A stretch of DNA of 64,000 nt, from positions 1 to 64,000 of the forward strand of contig NZ_CADIKB010000023.1 of the NCBI RefSeq assembly GCF_902859825.1. Reading direction: 5' to 3'. Shown piece after piece: positions 22,811-32,117 of the stretch. Numbering within the stretch: position 1 is the stretch's first letter; every line of letters begins with the position of its first letter. The position numbers and the translations under genes were made by a program. The notes beneath the pieces were generated by a model. The model did not search any database. It saw only the letters and a program-made list of their open reading frames with translations, and was not told the origin of the DNA. Origin of the DNA: Paraburkholderia phenoliruptrix. Lineage in GTDB: Bacteria > Pseudomonadota > Gammaproteobacteria > Burkholderiales > Burkholderiaceae.

Positions 22811-24526
22811 TCACGCCCTCACGGCCGGCGGCACATAGCGGCATTCGTAGCGTTTTCTGACCGTGCCGTTTTCGTCGACGCTTTCCAGATACACGTCGAA
22901 CTGCCACAAGCGCGCCATGTGCTTGAGCACCTCGTCGCTGTCGGACGACAGATGGCGGTTATCGCTCATGAAGTGCCGCAGCGTCAGGCTCCGGTCGCCG
23001 CGCGTGTTCACCGCCCACACCTGAATGTTCGGCTCGCGATGATGCATGTCGTACTGCCGCGACAACGCCTGACGCACATACTGATAGCCGCTGTCGTCGT
23101 GAATCGCGGAGACTTCGAGCGCGTCGCGCATGTCGTCGTCGAGCACCGAAAAGAGCCGCATTTCGCGGATCAGGTGCGGCGACAGATACTGCGCGACGAA
23201 ACTCTCGTCCTTGAAATTGCGCATTGCGTAGTGCATGGCCGGAAGCCACGGGCTGCCCGCCAGCTCCGGGAACCACTTGCGGTCTTCGTCGGTGGGGTTT
23301 TCGCAGATGCGGCGAATGTCGCTCATCATCGAAAAACCGAGCGCGTACGGATTGATGCCGCTGTAATACGGCTTCGTGACGGGCGGCTGGTACACCACGT
23401 TGCTGTGCGAATGGAGGAACTCCATCATGAAGCCGTCTTCCAGCTTGCCCTGGTTGTACATGGTGTTGAGCAGCGTGTAGTGCCAGAACGTGGCCCAGCC
23501 TTCGTTCATCACCTGGGTCTGGCGCTGCGGGTAGAAATACTGCCCCACTTTTCGCACAATGCGGATCACCTCGCGCTCCCACGGCTCGAGCAAAGGCGCG
23601 TTTTTTTCCGCGAAATACAGCAAGTTTTCCTGCGGCTCGGGCGGATAGCGCTCTTCGATTTCCTCGGGCAGCGGCGTGTGCCGCGTGGGCAGCGTGCGCC
23701 ACAACTCATTCACCTGCGACTGCAGATACGCCTCGCGTTCGCGGCGCGCGGCGAATTCCTTTTCGAGCGAGAGCTTTTGCGGACGCTTGTAGCGGTCCAC
23801 GCCGTAGTTCATCAGCGCATGGCACGAATCGAGCAGTTCTTCCACGCGATCGAGCCCGAAGCGCTCCTCGCACTCGGCGATGTAGTTCTTCGCGTAGACG
23901 AGGTAGTCGATGATCGCGTGCGCATCCGTCCACAGCCGGAACAGATAGTTGCCCTTGAAAAACGAGTTGTGTCCGTACGCGGCGTGCGCGATGACGAGCG
24001 CCTGCATCGTCATCGTGTTTTCTTCCATCAGATACGCGATGCAGGGGTTCGAATTGATCACGATCTCGTACGCGAGCCCCATCTGCCCACGACGGTAGCT
24101 TTTTTCGGTCGCAAGAAAGTGCTTGCCGAACGACCAGTGCCGGTAATTGACCGGCATGCCGACAGACGCGTAGGCGTCCATCATCTGTTCAGCGCTGATG
24201 AGTTCGAGCTGGATGGGATACACGTCGAGCTCATATTGCTCCGCAACACGGGCAATATGCGAGTCGTACTCCTCGATCAACTCGAACGTCCAGTCGGACG
24301 GGCACGGCAGAGGCCGTCTATCGGCTACGTTCATACGGACTTCCCTTTGCCCCTCGGTGGGCGTTCCGGTGTGTCCCCGTGCTTCTGCGTTGTCGACTGC
24401 TCCGGCTTGCGCGGCGCCTAATTCGTCCGCCGCGGCCTCGGCATGCCCCGACTCACGCTGCGGCACGCCTTTCTCGCGCTCCGGCTGGTAGCCGCGCGCT
24501 TCGTTGTGCAAATGCTTTGTCGTCAT
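22811..24526 (-). CDS. ycgB: SpoVR family protein (YcgB)
   Basis: Protein of 571 residues, closely similar over its body to E. coli YcgB: SAEQMMDAYASVGMP, YEIVINSNPCIAYLMEENTM, NEGWATFWHYTLLN and SGINPYALGFSM are all present. Biochemical function is unknown; named after a B. subtilis spore cortex gene. The first 64 residues precede the conserved start. ATG 24526 overlaps the yeaH stop in ATGA, but an internal ATG at 24334 has a better ribosome site (GGGAAG) and gives the usual family length, so the extension may not be translated. Third gene of the conserved prkA-yeaH-spoVR operon. Confidence 0.93.
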   Translation of the reverse strand: MTTKHLHNEARGYQPEREKGVPQRESGHAEAAADELGAAQAGAVDNAEARGHTGTPTEGQREVRMNVADRRPLPCPSDWTFELIEEYDSHIARVAEQYELDVYPIQLELISAEQMMDAYASVGMPVNYRHWSFGKHFLATEKSYRRGQMGLAYEIVINSNPCIAYLMEENTMTMQALVIAHAAYGHNSFFKGNYLFRLWTDAHAIIDYLVYAKNYIAECEERFGLDRVEELLDSCHALMNYGVDRYKRPQKLSLEKEFAARREREAYLQSQVNELWRTLPTRHTPLPEEIEERYPPEPQENLLYFAEKNAPLLEPWEREVIRIVRKVGQYFYPQRQTQVMNEGWATFWHYTLLNTMYNQGKLEDGFMMEFLHSHSNVVYQPPVTKPYYSGINPYALGFSMMSDIRRICENPTDEDRKWFPELAGSPWLPAMHYAMRNFKDESFVAQYLSPHLIREMRLFSVLDDDMRDALEVSAIHDDSGYQYVRQALSRQYDMHHREPNIQVWAVNTRGDRSLTLRHFMSDNRHLSSDSDEVLKHMARLWQFDVYLESVDENGTVRKRYECRYVPPAVRA

Positions 24527-25794
24527 GACGACGCCACCTGCTTCTCGAACAACTCGCGAAACACCGGATAGATGTCAGCCGCGGTTTCGACCTTCTTCAT
24601 TGCCATATGCGGCTGGCTCAAGGCCAGTTGCGCATATTCGAGCCATAAGTTCTGCTCTTCGGGCGTGACCTGAATATACGCAAAATAGCGCACCTTATCG
24701 AGGATGTCATCCGCGAGTATCTTGCGGCACTTCGGCGAGTCGTCGGTCCAGTTGTCGCCGTCGGACGCCTGGGCGCCGTAAATGTTCCATTCAGTGGGCG
24801 AATAGCGCTCGTCCATCACCTTCTGCATCAGTTCGAGCGCGCTCGAGACGACCGTGCCGCCGCTCTCCGTCGAATGGAAGAACGTGTCTTCGTCCACTTC
24901 CTCCGCGCGCGTGTGATGGCGAATGAACACCACCTCGATCTTCTCGTAGTTGCGCTTGAGAAACAGGTACAGGAGGATGAAAAAGCGTTTGGCGAGATCC
25001 TTGCGCTGCTCGTCCATGGAGCCCGACACATCCATCAGACAGAACATGACGGCCTGACTCGACGGCGTGGGCTGCTTCACGCGATTCACGTAGCGCAGAT
25101 CGAACGGATCGATAAACGGAATGCGCCAGATGCGCCCGCGCAGATGGTGAATTTCGTCTTCGAGCAGTTTGATTTCGTCGCGGCGGTCGTCGGGGTCCGC
25201 TTTCAGCGCCTCGAGCTGCCGCTCCATTTCATGGAGCTGGTTGACGAGCGGCGCCCCCAGCGCGATGCGGCGGCCGAGCGCGCTGCGCAGCGAGCGCACC
25301 ACGTCGATATTGTTCGGCGTGCCCTCCGCCGCCCAGCCGGCGCGAATGCTTTTCCACGTCGGCACGGCCAGCAGATGGGTTTTGACAAGCCGCGGCAGTT
25401 CGAGGTCGTCGAAGAAGTACTGCATGAACTCTTCGCGGCTCAGTTCGAACACGAAGTCGTCCTGACCCTCGCCTTCGTTGCTCGCCTGACTGCCGCCGCC
25501 CCCGCCGCCACCGCCTTGCGGACGCTGGATTTTGTCGCCGCGGATGTAGTCGGAGTTGCCAGGATGCACCATTTCGCGCCGGCCGCCCGGCCCATGCCGG
25601 AACGACGGCTCCGCAATATCCTTGCGCGGAATGGTGATGCTCTGGGTGTTCTGAATGTCTTTGATGCTGCGGTCGCGCACCGCCTCAGAAACGGCGCGAC
25701 GAATGTAGTTCTTGACGCGGCGCAAAAAACGCTCGCGATTTGCAATGCTTTTGTTCTTACCTGCCAACCTGCGGTCGATGATTTGATGAAGCAC
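24523..25794 (-). CDS. yeaH: YeaH/YhbH family protein (DUF444)
   Basis: Protein of 423 residues, close to E. coli YeaH (427). Start GTG at 25794, chosen because GGAG is 7 nt upstream and the product then begins at the conserved IIDRRLAGKNKSIANR. Other family features: a Gly-rich RPQGGGGGGGGSQ linker and a VWA-like segment AVMFCLMDVSGSMDEQRKDL with the metal-binding DxSxS. It works in an unknown way with the PrkA kinase in stationary-phase and nitrogen-stress responses of enterobacteria. The stop overlaps the SpoVR start by 4 nt. Confidence 0.93.
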   Translation of the reverse strand: MLHQIIDRRLAGKNKSIANRERFLRRVKNYIRRAVSEAVRDRSIKDIQNTQSITIPRKDIAEPSFRHGPGGRREMVHPGNSDYIRGDKIQRPQGGGGGGGGSQASNEGEGQDDFVFELSREEFMQYFFDDLELPRLVKTHLLAVPTWKSIRAGWAAEGTPNNIDVVRSLRSALGRRIALGAPLVNQLHEMERQLEALKADPDDRRDEIKLLEDEIHHLRGRIWRIPFIDPFDLRYVNRVKQPTPSSQAVMFCLMDVSGSMDEQRKDLAKRFFILLYLFLKRNYEKIEVVFIRHHTRAEEVDEDTFFHSTESGGTVVSSALELMQKVMDERYSPTEWNIYGAQASDGDNWTDDSPKCRKILADDILDKVRYFAYIQVTPEEQNLWLEYAQLALSQPHMAMKKVETAADIYPVFRELFEKQVASS

Positions 25795-25976
25795 GCCCGG
25801 TCTCCAAGGTGGACGCAGTGAGCGCTGGTGCGCCGACTCCGGTCCCACGCGGTGCGTCCGGTAACAGCAAGCGCTTTGGGCTTGCTCCTACGCGAGGCCA
25901 CCGCGCGCATTTCGGGTGCACGAGACGCACGCTGCTAGTCCGATGCTATGTCCATGCAGCTTGCGGCTCGCAGGGT

Positions 25977-26001
25977 GCTCGCGCGGCTGGGCCGCGCGAG
26001 C
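25977..26001 (-). other. Strong intercistronic hairpin between prkA and yeaH
   Basis: GCTCGCGCGGC (25977-25987) and GCCGCGCGAGC (25991-26001) are perfect 11-bp arms around TGG, 15 nt past the prkA stop. No U tract. It may stabilise the prkA message or lower downstream expression, as in other operons. Confidence 0.65.
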
Positions 26002-26016
26002 GGCACGCAGTGCGGA

Positions 26017-27939
26017 TCATGACGACTTGCGCACGCGCAGATACCAGTCACATAGCAAGCGCACCTGCTTCGGCGTATAGCCCTTCGCCACCATGCGATT
26101 GACGAAGTCTTCATGCTTGCGCTGTTCTTCCGCCGAACCTTTGGCGTTGAACGAAATGACCGGCAACAGTTCCTCCGTGTTGGAGAACATCTTCTTTTCG
26201 ATCACGACGCGCAGCTTTTCGTAGCTGATCCATGCAGGATTCTTCCCTGCATTCGCAGCACGCGCGCGCAGCACGAAGTTCACGATCTCGTTGCGGAAGT
26301 CCTTCGGGTTGCTGATGCCCGCGGGCTTCTCGATCTTCTCCAGCTCGGCATTGAGCGCCGCGCGGTCGAAGCTCTCGCCGGTGTCGTGGTCGCGGAATTC
26401 CTGGTCCTGAATCCAGAAGTCCGCATACGTCACATAGCGATCGAAAATGTTCTGCCCATATTCGGAGTACGACTCGAGGTAAGCGGTCTGGATCTCCTTG
26501 CCGATGAATTCCGCGTAACGCGACGCCAGCACGTCCTTAATGAACGACAGATACTTCTGCTCGGTTTCCGGCGGGAACTGCTCGCGCTCGATCTGCTGTT
26601 CGAGCACGTACATCAGATGCACCGGATTTGCCGCGACTTCGGTGGAATCGAAGTTGAATACGCGCGACAGAATCTTGAACGCGAAACGCGTCGACACGCC
26701 CGTCATTCCCTCGTCCACACCCGCAAAGTCGCGATACTCCTGATACGACTTGGCCTTCGGATCGGTGTCCTTCAGATTCTCGCCGTCGTAGACCTGCATC
26801 TTCGAGAAGAGACTCGAATTCTCAGGCTCCTGCAAGCGCGTGAGCACCGACATTTGCGCCATCATTTTCAGCGTACCAGGCGCGCATACCGCATTGGCGA
26901 GCGACGAGTTGCGCAGGAGCTTCTCGTAGATCTTGATCTCTTCGGAATAACGCAGGCAGTACGGCACCTTCACGACGAAAATCCGGTCGAGCAATGCTTC
27001 GTTGTTGCGGTTGTTGCGGAACGCCTTCCACTCCGACTCGTTCGAGTGCGCGAGAATCACCCCGTCGAACGGAATCGCGCCGAAACCTTCCGTGCCCTTG
27101 AAGTTGCCTTCCTGCGTGGCGGTCAGGAGCGGGTGCAGCACCTTGATCGGCGCCTTGAACATTTCGACGAATTCGAGCAGGCCCTGATTCGCAAGACACA
27201 GGCCGCCGGAATAACTGTAGGCGTCCGCATCGTCCTGCGCATATTGCTCAAGCTTGCGAATGTCGACCTTGCCGACGAGCGAAGAGATGTCCTGATTGTT
27301 CTCGTCGCCCGGCTCGGTCTTGGCGATGCCGATCTGCCGCAAAATGGACGGATAGCGCCGCACCACGCGGAATTTGCGGATGTCGCCGTTGTACTCGTGC
27401 AGGCGCTTGACCGCCCACGGGCTCAGAATGCTTTTGAGGTAGCGGCGTGGTATGCCGTATTGCTCTTCGAGGATCGGACCGTCCTCGTCGTAGTCGAACA
27501 GACCGAGCGGCGATTCGTTCACGGGCGAGCCCTTGATCGCGTAGAAAGGCACGCGCTCCATGAGCTGCTTCAAACGCTCCGCGATCGACGATTTACCGCC
27601 GCCGACCGGGCCCAACAGATACAGAATCTGCTTCTTTTCTTCGAGCCCCTGGGCCGAGTGCCGGAAGTAGGCGACCACCTGCTCGATCACCTCCTCCATT
27701 CCGTAGAACTCACGGAATGCGGGGTATACCTTGATGACCTTGTTCGCGAAGATGCGCGACAGGCGCGGATCGTTGCGAGTGTCGATCTGTTCGGGTTCTC
27801 CGATTGCCGTCAACATGCGTTCGCCAGCCGTGGCGTACGCGGCGGGATTGTCTTTGCAGAGCGCGAGGTACTCCTCGAGCGAGAGTTCATCTTCTCGCGT
27901 TTTCTCGAAGCGGGTCGCGAAACTGCTGTAGATATCCAT
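26017..27939 (-). CDS. prkA: PrkA serine protein kinase / AAA+ protein
   Basis: Protein of 640 residues matching PrkA/YeaG. The N-terminal AAA domain has Walker A GPVGGGKSS, followed by the family-specific KGSPVNESPLGLFD; the C-terminal part resembles a kinase domain. GAGGAGGTAG lies 4 nt before ATG 27939. First gene of the operon with yeaH and spoVR, with an AT-rich promoter region upstream. In E. coli the homologue is induced in stationary phase and nitrogen starvation; some work suggests an ATP-dependent protease activity rather than a classical kinase. Confidence 0.95.
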   Translation of the reverse strand: MDIYSSFATRFEKTREDELSLEEYLALCKDNPAAYATAGERMLTAIGEPEQIDTRNDPRLSRIFANKVIKVYPAFREFYGMEEVIEQVVAYFRHSAQGLEEKKQILYLLGPVGGGKSSIAERLKQLMERVPFYAIKGSPVNESPLGLFDYDEDGPILEEQYGIPRRYLKSILSPWAVKRLHEYNGDIRKFRVVRRYPSILRQIGIAKTEPGDENNQDISSLVGKVDIRKLEQYAQDDADAYSYSGGLCLANQGLLEFVEMFKAPIKVLHPLLTATQEGNFKGTEGFGAIPFDGVILAHSNESEWKAFRNNRNNEALLDRIFVVKVPYCLRYSEEIKIYEKLLRNSSLANAVCAPGTLKMMAQMSVLTRLQEPENSSLFSKMQVYDGENLKDTDPKAKSYQEYRDFAGVDEGMTGVSTRFAFKILSRVFNFDSTEVAANPVHLMYVLEQQIEREQFPPETEQKYLSFIKDVLASRYAEFIGKEIQTAYLESYSEYGQNIFDRYVTYADFWIQDQEFRDHDTGESFDRAALNAELEKIEKPAGISNPKDFRNEIVNFVLRARAANAGKNPAWISYEKLRVVIEKKMFSNTEELLPVISFNAKGSAEEQRKHEDFVNRMVAKGYTPKQVRLLCDWYLRVRKSS

Positions 27940-28604
27940 GCTACCTCCTCGCCGAAGTCTAGACCGATGTCGTGCGCGGCGCGCTATTCGGAAACGACAT
28001 CGCTCGAATTCATCCTAAACCCTTTTAAATTTTTTTTCACGAACTACGTTGCGAAAATCGCGCCGTAGCCGCCTCCCGACATTCATCACTTGGAAAGCCC
28101 GTTTCGACGACCTACAATCTTGCGCGTCGAAGGTGCCCTCGCTGGCTTACTTTGCCGCTTCACGCCTCTGCTTCACGATCTCTTACCCGACTGTCATCCC
28201 ACACCTACATTCACGCGCTGTGCGCACACGCACGTCGCGTACCTCGACACCGGGTTTCGCCTGCCTATCGCGCATTGAGGCGCTACGTCCGCGCTCTTTC
28301 GTGCCTTCGCCCCCTTTCCCGTTAACGCTTTGACATGGGTTTGGCCGACATGTCCCCGCATCTGTTACACGTCGATCGGCAAAGTTGCACGCAGGGTGCG
28401 CCGGCACACTTTCGTGCTGCATGTTCATGTCGTTCGTCCCTGCACGCGACGTTTCGTTCCATCGCATCTTCTCGCCTGCCTTGCCATTGCACGACGCTTC
28501 ACATGCTTTGCATCAACGCGTCGGTTAACTGGATAACGGCGCGGCGCGCAATCCGTTCAATAGGGTATACGGCTAAGGACTGGCCTTCCATGCGCGAAAT
28601 GTAA
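27940..28604. other. Gene-free region upstream of prkA
   Basis: About 660 nt, less GC-rich than its surroundings. The prkA-proximal part has an A-rich TTTAAAAGGG stretch (minus strand) that may be the core promoter. Short ORFs on both strands have atypical, Cys/His/Arg-rich translations and no ribosome binding sites. I see no RNA gene. Confidence 0.5.
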
Positions 28605-28628
28605 AACGGCCGCCCGTGGGCAGCCGTT
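28605..28628 (-). terminator. Terminator after the hydratase gene
   Basis: AACGGC (28605-28610) with GCCGTT (28623-28628) and an inner GCCC/GGGC; the minus-strand side continues with TTTT. Confidence 0.6.
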
Positions 28629-28680
28629 CGATGCTTCCTTTGTAATGCGCCGTTACAAGCACCGCGCGAGAAAAGCTCCG

Positions 28681-28702
28681 CACTGTGTCACATGACACAG
28701 TG
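28681..28702. promoter_or_regulatory. Perfect 10-bp inverted repeat
   Basis: CACTGTGTCA (28681-28690) and TGACACAGTG (28693-28702) separated by CA, 8 nt after the hydratase stop. It could be an operator or a transcript-end hairpin. A smaller repeat TTGTAA/TTACAA lies at 28640-28658. Confidence 0.6.
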
Positions 28703-28710
28703 TCGCGCCG

Positions 28711-29472
28711 TCAGGTCAGTTCGATCTCGACCTCTCCCAGTCCATCGATATGACCGCGCACAATGCCCGGCTTGCCCACCTTGTGCGCACCCACGTAGGA
28801 GCCGGTGGTGAGCGTCCATTCCGGTTCGATCGTGATGCCCATGGCGGCGCAATGGTTGACGAACCACACAAGAAGCTCGCGCGGATCGCCAGCCGGATTG
28901 CCGGTGGCGTCGGGCACGAGCGACTGGCCGTCGAAGCTCAGTTCCAGTTCCGGCGACACGAAGTCGAAGCCGCGCGCGAGCCCCGCATACGCCACCGGAT
29001 GACCGGTAATGAGCGCACCGTTGTTTTGCGCGTCGGCAAGCTGGGCGAGCGGCGCGACGTTCGGCCATTCGGCGAATCGGCTGTCGACAATCTCGATGGC
29101 CGGCAGCACGACGCCGACCAGCCCGAGCACCTCGTCGCGCGTATAGGCGCGGCTGCGCGGCTCGATGGCCTCGGCGAAACGAAACGCGACCTCCAGTTCC
29201 ACCAGCACGCGGAAGAAATCGCCATGTGCGACACGCGCCGGCGAAGGCAGCACGAGCGAAGCCGGAATCGGCGCGCCCGAAGTCGGGCCGCCGGGCGCCT
29301 TCGCGCCGATCTTCCATGCGCCGGTGGTATCCGCGAGACCCGTGATGACGGCCTGCTGGATCGCATACGCAGTGGCGGCGTCGGGCGGCATCAGTTCGGA
29401 GGGCAGCCCGTCGATCGGGCGATGCTGCCGGCGTGCTTCGACGAGGCGGTGCGCGAGGTCGTGTGGCGTCAT
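28711..29472 (-). CDS. 2-keto-4-pentenoate hydratase-like protein (FAH fold)
   Basis: Protein of 253 residues resembling MhpD/HpaH hydratases and oxalocrotonate decarboxylases of catechol meta-cleavage. AWKIGAKAPGGPTSGAPIP, VELEVAFRF (metal-binding Glu pair) and EIVDSRFAEW are typical. These add water to, or decarboxylate, a 2-hydroxy-dienoate using Mg2+. The start at 29472 has AAAGGA upstream. No other aromatic-degradation genes are near, so the physiological substrate is open. Monocistronic, bounded by a terminator. Confidence 0.85.
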   Translation of the reverse strand: MTPHDLAHRLVEARRQHRPIDGLPSELMPPDAATAYAIQQAVITGLADTTGAWKIGAKAPGGPTSGAPIPASLVLPSPARVAHGDFFRVLVELEVAFRFAEAIEPRSRAYTRDEVLGLVGVVLPAIEIVDSRFAEWPNVAPLAQLADAQNNGALITGHPVAYAGLARGFDFVSPELELSFDGQSLVPDATGNPAGDPRELLVWFVNHCAAMGITIEPEWTLTTGSYVGAHKVGKPGIVRGHIDGLGEVEIELT

Positions 29473-29760
29473 GTCGGTCCTTTGTGGCTGGCGCATTGAA
29501 CGTGAATGAAAGCGTGAGTGTGCAGCGTTGAAGGAAGCGGCCGGGCGGCTGGCCGTCGCTCGCCACCGCCGGGTCGTGCGCAACGCGATGCGCGAGGCCG
29601 GCCCGGCGCCGACGTCAGATGCCGCACCGTGTTGCCACTATGTGGGTACATGCCGCGATCCGGCTACGAATTTACCGTCGCCGCGCCCGTCAATGTACCG
29701 GATCGCGAGGCTCGCCGGGGGACCCGCTGCTTTGCCAATGTGACTTGATGCGCACGCCAT
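29473..29760. other. Intergenic region with a long inverted repeat
   Basis: Holds the hydratase promoter. CGCGATCCGG (29654-29663) recurs inverted as CCGGATCGCG (29698-29707), 34 bp apart. No credible gene. The gene-free tract continues past the terminator at 29767 to the chemoreceptor stop at 29951, and I see nothing further in it. Confidence 0.45.
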
Positions 29761-29766
29761 AAAAAA

Positions 29767-29793
29767 GACCGCGCTGCATAAGCAGGCGCGGTC
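29767..29793 (-). terminator. Terminator of the chemoreceptor gene
   Basis: GACCGCGC (29767-29774) pairs with GCGCGGTC (29786-29793), followed on the minus strand by six T residues. Confidence 0.8.
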
Positions 29794-29950
29794 CTTCCAT
29801 ATTAGACGGCCGGGATGTTAAACGCTTCATTCCCGCGTCGGGACGACAGGAACGCTCGTTGCTACCGCGTTTTTGCCGCCGGCCGCCACTGGCGCGGAAC
29901 TGCGACAGAAGCTCGCAGAAAGCGCCCGCAACACACGCAGCGAATCTCCG

Positions 29951-31801
29951 TCAGAACGTTTCCCAGTCCTGATCGTTGCCCGCACTCGCAACAACCGCGG
30001 GTTTTGCCGGCGCGCGCGCCGCCGCAGCCACGCCGGCTGCGGGAGCGGCCGGCGCATGAACCGGCGCATGAACCGGCGCCACCGGCTGAGCCGTCGCTGC
30101 CGTCACTCGCGGGGCGGCACTCGCTGCGGCATTCGATCCAGCACGCGAACCGACTCGCGAGTCACCGCGAAAACCGGAGCGAGGTGCCGCAGCCGCCACG
30201 CGCGCCGGCGCCTGCACGCGAGGCGTCGGCAACGCGCCGCCCGCCACCTTGCTGCGGTCGTCGCCGAGCTGGAACACCGCGACCGCGCTGCGCAGCTTGT
30301 CCGCCTGGTCTTCCAGCGACGACGCAGCCGCCGCCGCTTCCTCGACGAGCGCGGCGTTTTGCTGCGTGACTTCGTCCATTTGCGTGACGGCGCGTGCCAC
30401 CTGGTCGATGCCGCCGCTCTGTTCTTCCGACGCCGCTGCGATCTCGCCCATGATGTCCGTCACGCGCTGCACCGCGCTGATGATTTCGCCCATCGTGCGC
30501 CCGGCTTCGTCGACGAGCGCGGAGCCCGACTGCACGCGGTCCACCGAGGTGTCGATCAGCTCCTTGATCTCCTTGGCCGCCGCCGATGAGCGCTGCGCGA
30601 GGCTGCGCACCTCGCCCGCGACGACCGCGAAGCCGCGTCCTTCCTCGCCGGCCCGTGCGGCCTCCACGGCTGCGTTGAGCGCCAGGATATTGGTCTGGAA
30701 GGCGATACCTTCGATGATCGCGATGATGTCGGCGATCCTCGCCGAGCTCTGATTGATCTCGCCCATTGTGCCGACCACCTGGCCGACCACCGCGCTGCCC
30801 TTGTTGGCGATTTCCGACGCGTTGGCCGCGAGCGCGCTGGCCTGACGCGCGTTGTCCGCGTTCTGCTTCACGGTGCCCGTCAATTCTTCCATGCTCGACG
30901 CCGTTTCCTGAAGCGCCGACGCCTGTTCCTCCGTCCGCGAGGACAAGTCGATGTTGCCGGCCGCAATTTCGCGCGTCGCGGTCGCAATCGACTCGCTGCC
31001 GCCGCGCACCGCGCGCACCGTTTCGGTGAGACTGCGCTGCATCTTCGCAATGCCTTCCAGCATCTGGCCCATTTCGTCGCGCGAGGTCACGACGACCTGA
31101 CGGCGCAGATCACCGGCGGCGATCGCGTCGAAATGGCCGAGCGCCTCGGCGAGGGGCCGTGCGATGGCCCGGCTGAGCGCCACGTACGACAGCAGCGCCG
31201 CGAGGACGCCGGCGACGAGCGCGCCGATGCTGACCATGCGGAACAGGTGAAAGCCCGACTGCGCGCGGTCGAAGCCGGCCTGAGCCTGATCGAATTGATA
31301 TTTCCGCAACACGTCGTCGGCATTCGCGAGTTCGTTGTAGGCGGCCTGCAGGCCCTTCGCGCCATCGATCAGCTTGCTCTGGTCGCCCGCCGCGATCACG
31401 GCCGCGAACGCGTCGGCGTGCTGGTGCAGCGCGTCGCGCTTGCCGATCACTTCGCGCGCGAGGCGGTCCTCCTCGGGCTCGCGCGGCAGGTCCATGTACT
31501 TCTTCCACCACATGTCGGACGTCGCGCGCATCGTTCGCGCGCGTTCGAGCGTGGGTGCGGATTCCGGTGTGCCGATCATGAACGCCGCGCGATCGAGCGC
31601 GAGACGCTCGCGGGCCGCATACAGTTCGGCGTTGCCGATGTCGACGGCGCTCGGCATCTCGTTGGTGAAGGTCTCCTCGTACGCCTCGTTCGAACGGCCC
31701 ATGCCGGAAAGACCGAGAACACCGATGGCCACGAGCAGCGCGGCAAGAAACGCCATCGTGAGGCCGATGTGGGCCTTGATGGAAATGCCCTTTTTAAACA
31801 T
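29951..31801 (-). CDS. Methyl-accepting chemotaxis protein
   Basis: Chemoreceptor of 616 residues: cytoplasmic start, one membrane helix (about 12-32), a periplasmic four-helix-bundle ligand domain, a second helix near 190-215, HAMP, and the methyl-accepting coiled coil with the tip IIAIIEGIAFQTNILALNAA and GRGFAVVAGEVR. After an Ala/Pro-rich flexible tail it ends in DWETF, the CheR/CheB tethering pentapeptide of high-abundance receptors. AGGACA precedes the ATG. Ligand unknown; no chemotaxis genes adjacent. Confidence 0.95.
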   Translation of the reverse strand: MFKKGISIKAHIGLTMAFLAALLVAIGVLGLSGMGRSNEAYEETFTNEMPSAVDIGNAELYAARERLALDRAAFMIGTPESAPTLERARTMRATSDMWWKKYMDLPREPEEDRLAREVIGKRDALHQHADAFAAVIAAGDQSKLIDGAKGLQAAYNELANADDVLRKYQFDQAQAGFDRAQSGFHLFRMVSIGALVAGVLAALLSYVALSRAIARPLAEALGHFDAIAAGDLRRQVVVTSRDEMGQMLEGIAKMQRSLTETVRAVRGGSESIATATREIAAGNIDLSSRTEEQASALQETASSMEELTGTVKQNADNARQASALAANASEIANKGSAVVGQVVGTMGEINQSSARIADIIAIIEGIAFQTNILALNAAVEAARAGEEGRGFAVVAGEVRSLAQRSSAAAKEIKELIDTSVDRVQSGSALVDEAGRTMGEIISAVQRVTDIMGEIAAASEEQSGGIDQVARAVTQMDEVTQQNAALVEEAAAAASSLEDQADKLRSAVAVFQLGDDRSKVAGGALPTPRVQAPARVAAAAPRSGFRGDSRVGSRAGSNAAASAAPRVTAATAQPVAPVHAPVHAPAAPAAGVAAAARAPAKPAVVASAGNDQDWETF

Positions 31802-32117
31802 ACATGTCCTGTGCTTTGAGAGGCTGCGTCGCAGCAGAAAGGTCTGATGAGTGCTTCCGGCACCGTTGTAAGTCCATTGCTTCGGCGCTCTGATAGCCGC
31901 GTTTACGGCAGTCCGCCGGGGGACTTGAATGTTTTATATGGTCTGACGAAACCTCAGACCGCAGACTGGAAATACTTACAATTCTGAAGATCGGCTTGCG
32001 CAGAGACGCGTCGCGCCATGCGGACGGGAGCCGCGGCGGGAGCCAAAGAAATGAGCCAGCGCGGCGTGGTACGCCGCGCCAGGTCATGCAGGACGGAAGA
32101 GGTCGGGGACGACGGCG
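31802..32117. other. Gene-free region before the chemoreceptor
   Basis: Holds the chemoreceptor promoter. GGTCTGA (31940-31946) and TCAGACC (31954-31960) form an inverted repeat that could be an operator or a hairpin. No ORF with a ribosome binding site. Confidence 0.45.
32059..32079 (-). terminator. Hairpin at the end of the rbs operon
   Basis: GCGCGGCGT (32059-32067) pairs perfectly with ACGCCGCGC (32071-32079), loop GGT, about 40 nt after the rbsK stop. No U tract. Confidence 0.55.

Noticed and set aside
28049..28604. Short ORFs upstream of prkA
   Set aside because: Cys/His/Arg-rich translations, poor codon usage and no ribosome sites.
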